Part shown: piece after piece, positions 37,119 through 46,090 of the stretch
Position numbering within the stretch: the stretch's first letter is position 1
Layout of the letters: each line of letters opens with the position of its first letter
Source: Paenibacillus_V sp046244365
Lineage (GTDB): Bacteria > Bacillota > Bacilli > Paenibacillales > NBRC-103111
DNA length: 64,000 bases
Assembly: GCF_046244365.1 (NCBI RefSeq)
Contig: NZ_CP176395.1
Location: 620,001-684,000 of the forward strand
Direction: 5' to 3'
Translations under genes and position numbers: made by a program
The notes under the pieces: generated by a model
What the model was told of the DNA's origin: nothing
Seen by the model: only the letters and a program-made list of their open reading frames with translations
Databases searched by the model: none

Positions 37119-38222
37119 ATGAAAATACTATATGCTATTACAAAAGCTGAATGGGGGGGGGCTCAGGTCCATGTATTTGATTTAATTATGCATGCTGTAC
37201 AGAATAAACACGAGTGTGTTTTGGTGTCTGGAGAAGAAGGAGAGTTAGTTGAAAGGGTTAGAGGATTAGGTGTAAAAGTAGTAATTTTAGAGACATTAGT
37301 ACGTGAAATTAGAATTGTAAAGGATATCAAGGCAATCATGGGGTTTATTGGTATTATAAAAAATGAAAGACCTCATATAGTACATGTTCATTCGTCTAAA
37401 GCCGGTATAATAGGTAGACTATCTTGTAAATTAACCGAAGTACCCGTAATTTTTACAGCTCATGGCTGGGCTTTTACCGAAGGAGTATCTCGATTTAGAA
37501 AAAAAATGTTTAGATTAGTTGAAAGGATATGTGCAAATATAAGTACTAAGATCATATGTGTATCAGATTTTGATCGAAAGCTAGCTCTGAAAAACAATGT
37601 GGGTAATGAGAAAAAACTTATAACAATTCATAATGGAGTAAAAAATGAAGATTTTTTATTAGAGGGGAAACCCGACAATCTTGTTAGAATTATTATGGTG
37701 GCAAGGTTTTCTTCACCAAAAGACTATAAAACATTACTGCTCGCACTGCCAAAATTATCTGGAACATTTAAAGTTCTATTGGTTGGTGATGGTGAACTAT
37801 TAGAGCAAACACAGGAAATAGTATATGAATTAAATTTAGAAAATGTAGTTGAGTTCCTTGGTATGAGAAAAGATGTAAAACAACTATTAAAGAATTGTGA
37901 TATTTTTGTACTTACCTCCAATTACGAAGGCTTACCAATTAGTATTATTGAAGCTATGGGAAGTAGTTTGCCAGTTGTCGCTTCCAATGTTGGAGGTGTA
38001 AATGAACTAGTTATTGAGAATTATAATGGTTTTTTAGTTGGACGCGGTGATACCATTAAAGTTGCAGAAAGTTTACAAAAATTACTGGATAACAAGATAT
38101 TAAGAGAAGAAATGGGCCAAGCTAGTTATAAGCGATATAATGAAATGTTCACCTTAGAAAAAATGCTGTCTAAAACTTTTTCACAATATGACATTGTATT
38201 TAATACAAAGATTGGACAATAA
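37119..38222 (+). CDS. Family 4 glycosyltransferase (EpsF/WbnK-like)
   Basis: 367 residues with a typical GT4 layout: N-terminal AEWGGAQVHV (donor/acceptor loop), VHVHSSKAGIIGRL, and C-terminal RFSSPKDYKTLL, SNYEGLPISIIEAMGSSLPVVAS with the E-x7-E motif. AAGGGG precedes the ATG. The GGA loop is encoded by nine consecutive G (37153-37161). The stop codon TAA lies inside the 8-bp target duplication of the neighbouring insertion sequence, which therefore landed exactly at the gene's end without truncating it. Confidence 0.92.
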   Translation: MKILYAITKAEWGGAQVHVFDLIMHAVQNKHECVLVSGEEGELVERVRGLGVKVVILETLVREIRIVKDIKAIMGFIGIIKNERPHIVHVHSSKAGIIGRLSCKLTEVPVIFTAHGWAFTEGVSRFRKKMFRLVERICANISTKIICVSDFDRKLALKNNVGNEKKLITIHNGVKNEDFLLEGKPDNLVRIIMVARFSSPKDYKTLLLALPKLSGTFKVLLVGDGELLEQTQEIVYELNLENVVEFLGMRKDVKQLLKNCDIFVLTSNYEGLPISIIEAMGSSLPVVASNVGGVNELVIENYNGFLVGRGDTIKVAESLQKLLDNKILREEMGQASYKRYNEMFTLEKMLSKTFSQYDIVFNTKIGQ

Positions 38223-38225
38223 AAA
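38218..38225. repeat. Left copy of the 8-bp target site duplication of the ISL3 element
   Basis: AATAAAAA directly before the left end of the insertion; the identical sequence follows the right end at 39650-39657. Eight bases is the usual ISL3 duplication length. Confidence 0.85.
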
Positions 38226-39649
38226 GCTTCTTCGCTGCAGTGAATGTTTGATGTCTGATCAATAGAGAATGCGTCAATACTACTAGGTAACATGATTAAT
38301 AGGGTGATAATGACAATGTGGAGCTAAATGAGCAGTAACGACAATTTAATTACGGAGATGTTTAAAGTAGCATTAGAGCTTGAAGAACCATGGAAATTAA
38401 CACATATTGAATACGATGAGAAAGATGAAGCTTGGCATCTTTTTATTGATTTCGAACGAGGCTCTATGTTTGCTTGTCCGCACTGTGGCACAGCATGCAA
38501 AGCATACGATGCAGAGAAAAAGCAGTGGCGACATCTCGATTTTTGGAACTGGAAAACGTATATGCATGCACGGGTTCCAAGAACAGAATGCCTAAATTCT
38601 GTTAAATGGTCGCGACCCAAGTCACACTTTACGCTGAAATTTGACGCATGGGCAATGCGACTGATGGCTGAAATGCCTGTAAATGCTGCAGCGCGAGAGC
38701 TAAGAGAGCACGATACTCGTATGTGGCGGATTCTCCACCATTACGTGGATCAAGCCATGTCAGAACTGGATTTATCCCAGGTAAAACGAATTACGGTAGA
38801 TGAAACTTCATCACGCCGTGGTCATCGCTATATAACTTTGTTTGTGGATGTAGACACCAAGATGGTATTGTTCGCTAAAGAAGGAAAAGGCAAAGTTACT
38901 CTTACGCGTTTCAAACAGCATTTACTTGATAAAGGCGTAGAAACGGCGCAAATAAAGGGATTTTGCTGTGATATGTCTGCTGCATTTATCTCAGGAATAG
39001 AGGATCAATTCCCTAAAGCAGAAATAACATTCGATAAGTTCCATGTCATGATGATGGCGAATGAAGCCGTCGATGAAGTGCGTAAAACCGAGCAAAAAGA
39101 AGAGCCACAGCTAAAGCGAACCAAATATTTCTTTGGTTAAAAAATGAGGTAAACCTGAAGGAGAAGCAGAAAGAAGAACTTCAAAGTCTTAAAGATAGCA
39201 ACTTGAAAACCGGCAGAGCTTACCGATTAAAGTTAGCTATGCAAGATCTGTGGACGACACCGCATCTACTCGCTGATGTATATTTACGCCAGTGGATCGG
39301 CTGGGCAAGGCGCTCACAGTTGGAACCAATGAAGGATCTTGCCAGGACCGTGAAAAAGCATGAAGAAGGCATTCTTCGTTGGTTTCATATCAAAATGACA
39401 AATGGCCTGCTCGAAGGAATAAATGGACTTGTGCAAGCAGCCAAACGAAAAGCACGCGGTTACAGAAACGTTCAAAATCTGATTGCCATGGTCTACATGA
39501 CCGCTTACAAGCTTCGGCATCCAATATGCTTTCAGCACGCAGGTCCTAAACCCGTCCCTTTTATACCAGTTTTTAAGAATCTCCTAATTTCATTGGTAAC
39601 TATGAGCCCTATTTTATGTGGCATTACCCACCCAATAGAGCGAAGAGCC
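38226..39649 (+). mobile_element. ISL3-family insertion sequence (1424 bp)
   Basis: The left end reads GCTTCTTCGCT; the right end, read inward, GGCTCTTCGCT, typical of ISL3 termini (GGCTCTT...). The two ends agree in 9 of 11 positions. It carries one transposase coding region in two frames. A perfect 8-bp direct repeat (AATAAAAA) flanks it, so insertion was fairly recent. It sits between the Wzx/Wzy-type cluster and the ABC-transporter cassette. Confidence 0.88.
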
Positions 39650-39676
39650 AATAAAAAGTGTGTTAATCGAAGATAA
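38328..39676 (+). pseudogene. ISL3-family transposase, frameshifted
   Basis: The first part (38328-39140) holds the N-terminal zinc-binding region (CPHCG at about residues 50-54, HLDFWNWKTY) and the start of the catalytic domain (TVDETSSRRGHRYITLFVD, CCDMSAAFISGIEDQFPKAEITFDKFHV). At about 39130 the frame breaks (KYFFG then stop), where family members read KYxWLKN. The alternative frame continues WLKNEVNLKEKQKEELQSL and on through the C-terminal catalytic region with MTNGLLEGINGLVQAAKRKARGYRN. A 1- or 2-base indel explains this. The last codons run through the right inverted repeat. Probably inactive unless frameshifting occurs. Confidence 0.88.
39650..39657. repeat. Right copy of the 8-bp target site duplication of the ISL3 element
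   Basis: AATAAAAA, identical to 38218-38225. Confidence 0.85.
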
Positions 39677-39735
39677 ATATCTACTTTAATTTTGTGATCG
39701 GTTAATATAGTACTAATCGAGAGGTATTGATTTTC

Positions 39736-40434
39736 ATGATTGAAATGCGAAGCATATCCAAAAAAGTACCGGAAGCAGGCAACGAAGTCAGCGTCCTCAG
39801 AAACGTCGATCTATCAATCGCTGCTAAAGAGTTCCTTTCCATCATGGGGCCCTCGGGCTCTGGAAAGTCTACTCTTTTGAACATTCTAGGTTTACTGGAT
39901 GTACCGACTTCGGGTGAGTATTTCTTCGAGGGAACGAATGTCAGCAAGCTGAACGGACGAGCATTGGCTGAATTCCGTAACAGAAGAATTGGCTTTGTCT
40001 TTCAATCTTTCATGCTGATACCTCGTCTGAGTGTGAAGGAGAACGTAGAGATCCCCCTACTCTATACTATATGCAGCTCTAATGAGCGGAAAAGACGAAC
40101 CGAGACCGCCCTTGAGCAGGTGGGTCTTCTACATAAAGCTAAGGAGCCGGTGATTCATTTATCTGGCGGACAGAAACAAAAAGTGGCTATTGCGCGTTCT
40201 ATTATTAACGAACCCGAATTGCTGCTAGCCGATGAGCCGAGTGGTAATCTGGATGCGGATTCGAAAGAAGATATTCTACGAATATTCAAGTCGTTAAACC
40301 ATGCGGGGAAAACCATTGTGATGGTCACGCATGATTGGGAAGTGGCACAAGTCGGCAAGCGGATTCTCACGTTGAAGAATGGCCAATGGACCGAGACACC
40401 TTCACTGACGAAAGCTGAGGTGAAGACAGGATGA
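39736..40434 (+). CDS. ABC transporter ATP-binding protein, MacB/LolD type
   Basis: 232 residues. Walker A GPSGSGKST, Q-loop, signature LSGGQKQK (usual form LSGGQQQR), Walker B LLLADEPSGNLD, and a H-loop THD. This is the ATPase subclass that drives mechanotransmission exporters (MacB, LolCDE, FtsEX-like) acting on envelope substrates rather than moving solutes through the membrane. ATG 39736 with GAGAGG upstream. It overlaps the permease gene by 4 bases and lies 86 bases after the ISL3 element. Confidence 0.94.
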   Translation: MIEMRSISKKVPEAGNEVSVLRNVDLSIAAKEFLSIMGPSGSGKSTLLNILGLLDVPTSGEYFFEGTNVSKLNGRALAEFRNRRIGFVFQSFMLIPRLSVKENVEIPLLYTICSSNERKRRTETALEQVGLLHKAKEPVIHLSGGQKQKVAIARSIINEPELLLADEPSGNLDADSKEDILRIFKSLNHAGKTIVMVTHDWEVAQVGKRILTLKNGQWTETPSLTKAEVKTG

Positions 40435-41660
40435 GGTTGATCAGAACGTTTGGCGTTGCTTTTCGGGGGCTATGGGGTTATCCGGTAAGAACTTGGCTTG
40501 CGGTATTAGGTATAGCGATAAGCACGCTGCTTGTCGTTTTCTTGCTTTCGGTGCTATATAATTTTAGAATTAGCCTCGTTGGCCAAATACAGAGTGTTGG
40601 TGTGCAGCAAATTGTCGTTGTGCCAGGTAAGTTATTAAATAGTGGCAAAAACATTAGCCAAGTGAACCTATCCAGTCTTCTTTCGTATACTTCGGTCACA
40701 AGTACCCTCACTTATCAGGATGTCATAGATGTGAAGGCACAGGTGCCGGAAGTCGCAGGAGCCGCCCCTCAGCTTGAGACGATCACACGAATGACGGGAG
40801 CAGGGAAAGGCGCTGAAGTGATGTATACGGGCACGCTGCCGGACTACGCCGATATGTATACGTTTGAGCTGGAGGAAGGGCGGTTTTTTACAGAGGAAGA
40901 AGCGAAGCTTGAAGAACCGGTTATTGTCCTTGGACAGACGGTTAAACAGTTGTTGTTCGGGGAAATGAGCGCTATCGGCAGTAAAGTGCAGGTGAAAGGA
41001 ATTGATTTTACTGTCATTGGTGTCTTGAAGGATAAGCAACTCATAGGATTTACCTTTAATGAACGGGTATATACTGGCTATCAATTGGCAGCCAACACAG
41101 CAAATTTGCAAAATGCGTCGATGCTCTTTTTTAAAGCGCAAACTGCTGAGGGGCTAGAGGCCGTTAGGCAGAAAATTGCCACAGTAATCATAAGGAACCA
41201 CAGTGGGATACAGGACTTTGGTTTGATGGCACCAGAAGGTGCACTGCACGTTGTGGATACGATTGCGGATTTGGTGACGGCCATCGCGCTCGGCATTACG
41301 GGGGTTTCTTTTTTGGTCGGGGGGTTGGGAATTATGAATGTTATGCTTCTTACCGTTAAGGAACGCACTCGAGAGATCGGCATACGTAAAGCGGTTGGCG
41401 CTGAGTGGTGGGATATTCTGTTGCAGTTTCTCCTGGAAGCTGCCTATATAAGCGCATTCGGATGTGTACTTGGATTAGCTGGATCGTATGGCCTGCTTCA
41501 TTTGCTTCACCACTTTTTCCCGGTCCTCTCTACTATATTCCCTCTTGAATGGGTTGCTGGAAGTTTATTGTTTTGTGTTTCGTTAGGTTTGTTGTTTGGC
41601 ATTATTCCTGCGGTAAAAGCTTTGCGAATTAAGCCGATCGACGCGCTGCGCTATGAGTGA
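40431..41660 (+). CDS. MacB-type ABC transporter permease
   Basis: 409 residues. One N-terminal helix (about 18-40), a MacB-core extracytoplasmic domain (about 45-270), then three C-terminal helices in the FtsX domain (GGLGIMNVMLLTVKERTREIGIRKAVGA, then two more). It ends IKPIDALRYE, the standard end of this family. Translationally coupled to the ATPase gene. No membrane-fusion (MacA/HlyD-like) gene accompanies it, unlike typical YknWXYZ or MacAB operons; three exported proteins follow instead. Confidence 0.94.
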   Translation: MRLIRTFGVAFRGLWGYPVRTWLAVLGIAISTLLVVFLLSVLYNFRISLVGQIQSVGVQQIVVVPGKLLNSGKNISQVNLSSLLSYTSVTSTLTYQDVIDVKAQVPEVAGAAPQLETITRMTGAGKGAEVMYTGTLPDYADMYTFELEEGRFFTEEEAKLEEPVIVLGQTVKQLLFGEMSAIGSKVQVKGIDFTVIGVLKDKQLIGFTFNERVYTGYQLAANTANLQNASMLFFKAQTAEGLEAVRQKIATVIIRNHSGIQDFGLMAPEGALHVVDTIADLVTAIALGITGVSFLVGGLGIMNVMLLTVKERTREIGIRKAVGAEWWDILLQFLLEAAYISAFGCVLGLAGSYGLLHLLHHFFPVLSTIFPLEWVAGSLLFCVSLGLLFGIIPAVKALRIKPIDALRYE

Positions 41661-41700
41661 GTTAATTGCATAAATTCGCGCTAGGATTGGAGGGACAAGC

Positions 41701-42378
41701 ATGCGAAAAGGGATTATTGTCACTGTATCTGCTGCTTTGAGCTTTATTTTGATTACAGGATGTTCTTCGTTTTCTTCGACAGAGCAGGCAAGCGCTCCTC
41801 CTCAGGCAACGAACAATGTCAGCACGAACCTTCCAAAGCAAACGGAAGCCACTCCGGGGGGATCTGCTGATGCAGCCCAAACCGAAAAGCCACCTACCCC
41901 ATCTAATCCTCCTGCTAAAATCAATGAGAAAGATCAAGAAGGACAGCAGCAGGGCAACTCAACTAAGCAAGGCGAGGGTGGGGATAAAAGTCCTCAACCA
42001 AAGGAAACTCCATCGGGAAATCAAGCTGGTACTGGAACTGCTAAAGTAACGAAGGAGCAGGTGAAAGAAAAGTACGCAGGGCAGCTCGAAGACCTAAAAA
42101 GTTATTATTCGGGTCAACTACAGAGCCTCTACAATCAGGCAATGGCTTCTAAACAGAACGAGCCATCCAAGAGTGACCTTTACGATACCTATTTAAAGAA
42201 AGCGGCGGCTTTGGAGGAAGAATCTCAGGCTAAAGTGAATCGACTTCTTCAGCAGATGAAGGAGGAATTAACCAAGCAAAGCCTGGCTGCTGATAGTGTA
42301 AATGAGCTACGTTCCGCTTATTACGCCGAAATGGCGAAGGTTAAAGAGAGTTTTGCAGGGAAAGTAAAAGCCGGTTAG
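41701..42378 (+). CDS. Lipoprotein of unknown function with helical C-terminal domain
   Basis: 225 residues. The signal peptide ends in LITGC (Cys 21), so it is lipid-anchored. Residues 22-115 are low-complexity, rich in Pro, Gln, Lys, Gly and Thr; residues 116-225 are helical and charged (KEQVKEKYAGQLEDLKSYY... ELRSAYYAEMAKVKESF). GGAGGG precedes the ATG. It starts 40 bases after the permease gene and is probably an extracytoplasmic partner of it. No known family recognised. The helical tail resembles in character that of the protein at 43146. Confidence 0.8.
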   Translation: MRKGIIVTVSAALSFILITGCSSFSSTEQASAPPQATNNVSTNLPKQTEATPGGSADAAQTEKPPTPSNPPAKINEKDQEGQQQGNSTKQGEGGDKSPQPKETPSGNQAGTGTAKVTKEQVKEKYAGQLEDLKSYYSGQLQSLYNQAMASKQNEPSKSDLYDTYLKKAAALEEESQAKVNRLLQQMKEELTKQSLAADSVNELRSAYYAEMAKVKESFAGKVKAG

Positions 42379-42462
42379 GGATCCGTAAATGGGATGTTAG
42401 TTACATGACCGCAAGCTTGACAATGGAATCTGTCAATAAAGAACGACTTGCTAGGAGGCCGG

Positions 42463-43119
42463 ATGAAGATGAAGAAGATTCATAAGATAGTTCTCTGGTC
42501 AGGCGGAGTAGTTGCTATAGTTGCTGTTACGGCTTATATGGGGATGAATTATGCAGTTGATCGAGTCATGAATTCGCTTGTCGCATCGGCTATACAGGCA
42601 GAGGCAGATCCCTCTAGCTTGATTTCTGGAGATAACCAGAGCGTTCCAGTACAACCCGAGACGTCCCCTTCAGCTTCTGCAAAAGATGCGACAGAAAAGA
42701 ATCCTTCGGAAAAGACGGCAACTGCCAGTACAGATCTAGAGGCTGGCGATAAAAGCGCAACTCAATCGATTCCGAACCAATCCGGAGGAAGTGAGGAGAA
42801 GCAAACGACCCCAGCATCTAAGACTTCTGATTCGACATATAAAGCTGAAATCTCTACGGATAAAGCCAAAAAGGTCCAAGAGGAAATTACCGTAAAGGAA
42901 AAGGCGATGATCTCTTCGATCTTACTGAAAAAATTGGGAGCTTCTGATATTTCTGCATTCCTCAACATGTCCAAAGGAGGGGTGTCTGAGGAAGAAAAGC
43001 TGGAGGCCAAACGGGTTATTCTCCAAAAACTTAGTGAGGATGAATATAACCAACTTATTGCTATTGCTGCAAAGTATGGCTTGAGTCAAGGACATTCATA
43101 CAAAGAAACAGCCCGTTAA
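42463..43119 (+). CDS. Membrane-anchored exported protein of unknown function
   Basis: About 218 residues (ATG 42463; ATG 42469 is equally plausible with AGGAGG at 42453-42458). One N-terminal membrane helix (about 6-28, not a lipobox), then a Ser/Thr/Gln/Glu-rich disordered stretch to about 125, then a helical domain (about 130-218) with KVQEEITVKEKAMISSILLKKLG and SEDEYNQLIAIAAKYG. No family recognised. Placement suggests a component of the ABC cassette. Confidence 0.78.
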   Translation: MKMKKIHKIVLWSGGVVAIVAVTAYMGMNYAVDRVMNSLVASAIQAEADPSSLISGDNQSVPVQPETSPSASAKDATEKNPSEKTATASTDLEAGDKSATQSIPNQSGGSEEKQTTPASKTSDSTYKAEISTDKAKKVQEEITVKEKAMISSILLKKLGASDISAFLNMSKGGVSEEEKLEAKRVILQKLSEDEYNQLIAIAAKYGLSQGHSYKETAR

Positions 43120-43145
43120 CGGGAATAAAAAAAGGGGAATAGAAG

Positions 43146-44075
43146 ATGGTATCCAAATTCAGTATGAAAATGATCAAAATACTTATTGTCACTGGTGTAT
43201 TATGGTGCACAGCTGTAACAGCTTACGCCGAGCAAACACCTAAGCAAACAGAAGTTTATTTTGCACCCCTGCAGTATGTATTTGAGGGAAAGCAGTATAC
43301 ACCTCCAGAAGGCCAACAAGGCTTCATCTATAACGGAAGCACCTACGTGCCGCTTCGCTTCATCTCTTATGCACTAGATCAAGATGTTCAGTGGGATCAG
43401 ACGAGCTATACCGTGACCGTTCAGAAGCCGGATAAACAAGCGATGGTGTCCATACAGGAATACAAGATGAATAGAGAAATCCGCGGAGAGCTGAAAAAAG
43501 CAGATGCCTCTAACCTTGCACCGACGACGATACCTGTATATTTAGAGAAAGTTACATATGTCTTCGACGGAACGACCAAAGAACCATCTGCTGATTTACC
43601 AGGGTTCATTTACGAGGATTCCTTGTATGTTCCCATACGCTTTTTCTCCGAATCGCTCAATCGCCAAATCGATTGGGATCAAGAGACCTATACGGTTTCT
43701 GCGGTAACGGGTGATCAGAAACCTTCGGAGCAAAAACCTGAAGCGGGTACAGAAACCGGTTCTAAACAGTCTTCCGATTCGCTTATCTCTGCGGCCAGAA
43801 ACCAACTCAGCTCCATGGAATCAAGTGCGACTAGTTCCTTTATGAGTATGGCACTATCGTATTTGTCCAGCAGCAATCCGACCGAAAAGGCTGCCATTAA
43901 AGCACAGGCCGAGGCAGCACTGGCCCAGATGGATGCTCAAGTTTCATCCATTACCGGGTCACTAGAGTCCGAGTTAAAAGCCAATGGCTATGATACAAGC
44001 CCTGCTGACGCCATGCGGAAAGAATACGCCGATAGGAAAGCGGCAGGTAGAGCACAGCTGGAGCAACTGAGATAA
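43146..44075 (+). CDS. Secreted protein with two copper-amine-oxidase-type N-terminal (stalk) repeats
   Basis: 309 residues. A signal peptide (cleavage near AYA, about 27) is followed by two copies of the copper amine oxidase N-terminal-like domain: YVFEGKQY...GFIYNGSTYVPLRF and YVFDGTTKE...GFIYEDSLYVPIRF (about 38-100 and 135-195). This module is common in Paenibacillus surface proteins and is probably a wall-associated scaffold; no oxidase domain is present. A Glu/Ser-rich linker and a helical C-terminus (about 215-309) follow. Last gene of the ABC cassette, ending at a strong terminator. Confidence 0.85.
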   Translation: MVSKFSMKMIKILIVTGVLWCTAVTAYAEQTPKQTEVYFAPLQYVFEGKQYTPPEGQQGFIYNGSTYVPLRFISYALDQDVQWDQTSYTVTVQKPDKQAMVSIQEYKMNREIRGELKKADASNLAPTTIPVYLEKVTYVFDGTTKEPSADLPGFIYEDSLYVPIRFFSESLNRQIDWDQETYTVSAVTGDQKPSEQKPEAGTETGSKQSSDSLISAARNQLSSMESSATSSFMSMALSYLSSSNPTEKAAIKAQAEAALAQMDAQVSSITGSLESELKANGYDTSPADAMRKEYADRKAAGRAQLEQLR

Positions 44076-44091
44076 GTCATCTGGCAGTACA

Positions 44092-44141
44092 AAAGAACCT
44101 CCCCGAAAAGGAAATTCCTTTCCGGGGAGGTTCTTTTTATT
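44092..44141. terminator. Bidirectional intrinsic terminator between convergent genes
   Basis: Arms 44092-44113 and 44116-44137 (AAAGAACCTCCCCG... and complement, with minor mismatches) flanked by A-rich and T-rich tracts, suitable for both the ABC cassette and the minus-strand SLH gene. Confidence 0.88.
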
Positions 44142-44158
44142 TAATAGTAGTTAAGTGG

Positions 44159-45736
44159 CTATTCAATAAATCCTGCTTTGCTCAAAAGTCGTTTCAACAT
44201 GGTAGCAGATTGTGCGCGAGTTGCATTCTCATTGGAAGCAATCGTCGTATCTGTCATACCGTCCACGATACCTGCTTTTACGGCTGCAGCAATTTCGTTT
44301 TTAGCCCATACGATTTTGTTTGCATCAGTAAACTTCGCTAGCAGAGCTGCTTGCTCAGAAGCGGAAACGGTTGTATCTTGACCTGCGAACTTCAGTGCGC
44401 GGACAACCATAGCAGCCAACTCTTCACGAGTGATGGAAGCGTTCGGTTTGAACGAACCATCTTCATAGCCATCGATGAGGCCGGCAGCTTTAGCTGCTGC
44501 TACAACGCCGGTGTACCATTCGCCAGCTTTCACATCAGTGAAGTATGTAGCGGAGGTTGCCGAAGCTGTAAGACCCAGCGAACGAGTTACGAGAGCTGCG
44601 AACTCTGCGCGAGTAATGTTGCGGTCTGCTTCAAAGATGTCGGCAGCCGTTCCTTCCACGATCAGCTTGCTCGCGAGCAACTCAATGTTTGCTTTGGCCC
44701 AGTGAGATTTAATATCGCTGAACGTGTTGGAGACTTCAACGACTGTGTAAATACTATTACCCGTACGCATGAATTGAGCTTCTTTGCCTGTGACTTTACC
44801 AGGAACAAAAATCAGTTTCTTCGTAACGGGATCATACATGACGATTGTAGTCGTTTTAGAAGCATCTTTATTCAATGGCAGCTTACGTTTAACATAAGTC
44901 TGTCCGAAATCGTTGATTGCCATTGACTTGCCATCAGTTGTAATAGCCGTAAGGTTGAAGTCTACCACTTCCGACAACGAGCTTGCGCCAGCAGCACTAA
45001 TAGCTTCTAATACTGCTTTAGATGCATCGCCGGTCAGTTTTTTCATTTCGAGCTTAAGCTCGGTTAAGTTATCAAAGCTTAGAACGGAAAGAGGAAGTTC
45101 ATAAGTACCATTCTCATTCACGACAGTTAATGTAGCGCCAGGTTTCTTGGCGGCATCCACTAAGGCTGAAACAGGGATAGTTAATGTTTCGCCAGTTAGT
45201 TTAATGGTCACATTCAAGTGAGCGGCTAGCGATGCTTTCAATACATCGGCGTTAAGGGTACCGTTGGAAGTTAACTCGGATGCTGCATTGTTGTTTGAAC
45301 CTCCGCCACCTCCGCCGTTACCTCCGCCAGATGAAGGTGGGCAGTTGCTAGTACATCCAGGATCAACAGGCTGCCTGTAAACGTTACTGGATACCGCTTC
45401 TTGAACACCATTGGCAAAAGACTTTAAAATAAGCGGGTTATAACTCGCATCCGTAACGGACATCGTGAAGTTATACCAGTAGTTCCCGTATACATCGGCA
45501 TTCACGTATGTAGCTTCAACAGGCGTCAAGTATCTTGTGCCATCCTGCGAGTATACATTAACCGAAACGCTGCCGTAGACAGAACTGTAAACTTGGCCGG
45601 TTACCGTACCGTTTGCGTTGTAAACGATGTTAGAAAAGCCAGAAGCGGCGTAACCAATGACGGGCATTAGAATCGATAAGAACAGAAGTGAAGCTAGTAG
45701 TGTTGATGTTTTCTTCATGAAAATAGTTTTAAGCAT
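44159..45736 (-). CDS. S-layer homology (SLH) domain protein
   Basis: 525 residues. Signal peptide (MKKTSTLLASLLFLSILMP..., cleavage near GYA, about 29) and a beta-rich N-terminal domain that includes a CTSNC pair. A Gly/Asn linker (about 133-150) precedes a mixed domain to about 345. Three SLH domains (about 350-525) carry ITRAEF, ITREEL and ATRAQS. The start has GAAAGGAG upstream; a second strong Shine-Dalgarno-like AAGGAGGTGA lies further up the leader with no start codon in place. It resembles the 25211 protein only in the SLH part. Wall-anchored surface protein, perhaps glycosylated by the genes beyond. Confidence 0.9.
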   Translation of the reverse strand: MLKTIFMKKTSTLLASLLFLSILMPVIGYAASGFSNIVYNANGTVTGQVYSSVYGSVSVNVYSQDGTRYLTPVEATYVNADVYGNYWYNFTMSVTDASYNPLILKSFANGVQEAVSSNVYRQPVDPGCTSNCPPSSGGGNGGGGGGSNNNAASELTSNGTLNADVLKASLAAHLNVTIKLTGETLTIPVSALVDAAKKPGATLTVVNENGTYELPLSVLSFDNLTELKLEMKKLTGDASKAVLEAISAAGASSLSEVVDFNLTAITTDGKSMAINDFGQTYVKRKLPLNKDASKTTTIVMYDPVTKKLIFVPGKVTGKEAQFMRTGNSIYTVVEVSNTFSDIKSHWAKANIELLASKLIVEGTAADIFEADRNITRAEFAALVTRSLGLTASATSATYFTDVKAGEWYTGVVAAAKAAGLIDGYEDGSFKPNASITREELAAMVVRALKFAGQDTTVSASEQAALLAKFTDANKIVWAKNEIAAAVKAGIVDGMTDTTIASNENATRAQSATMLKRLLSKAGFIE

Positions 45737-46048
45737 TGAAAAAGTTCTCCTTTCTATCGTAAGTGTGGTTACTAAAAGTAACCGAAAGCTTAACGAGAGT
45801 TTGATTTCACCTCCTTATCCCTAATAAAGATGTTGATCTAGTAGACTCCAACACCTCATGGCAATTTGAGATATCATCCTTATACCTTTCGAATGCAGGT
45901 CCGTAATATAAGTCCGTTGAAATAGAATATTATTCTAATAATGCATTTTAATGGTATTTATTTACACTAAATAACACATTTTCTTCTTACTCTTCTAAAA
46001 GACGCAGGGAGCACAGGAATTGTTGCATGGAAAATGGTGTAAAAATAG
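45737..46048. other. Leader and upstream region of the minus-strand SLH gene
   Basis: AT-rich 312 bases without a gene. It contains a small hairpin GGTTAC/GTAACC (about 45768-45784) and a strong ribosome-site-like AAGGAGGTGA on the minus strand (about 45807-45816) not paired with a start codon. A long untranslated leader is likely, as known for S-layer genes. No promoter could be named with confidence. Confidence 0.4.
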
Positions 46049-46084
46049 AAAAGCACTCTTGAGCCTTGGCTCATGAGTGCTTTT
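46049..46084 (-). terminator. Intrinsic terminator of the Wzy_C ligase gene
   Basis: 17-base arms AAAAGCACTC(T/A)TGAGCC (46049-46065, 46068-46084) with a 2-base centre; the minus strand ends in a T-rich run. Confidence 0.85.
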
Positions 46085-46090
46085 AACAAA

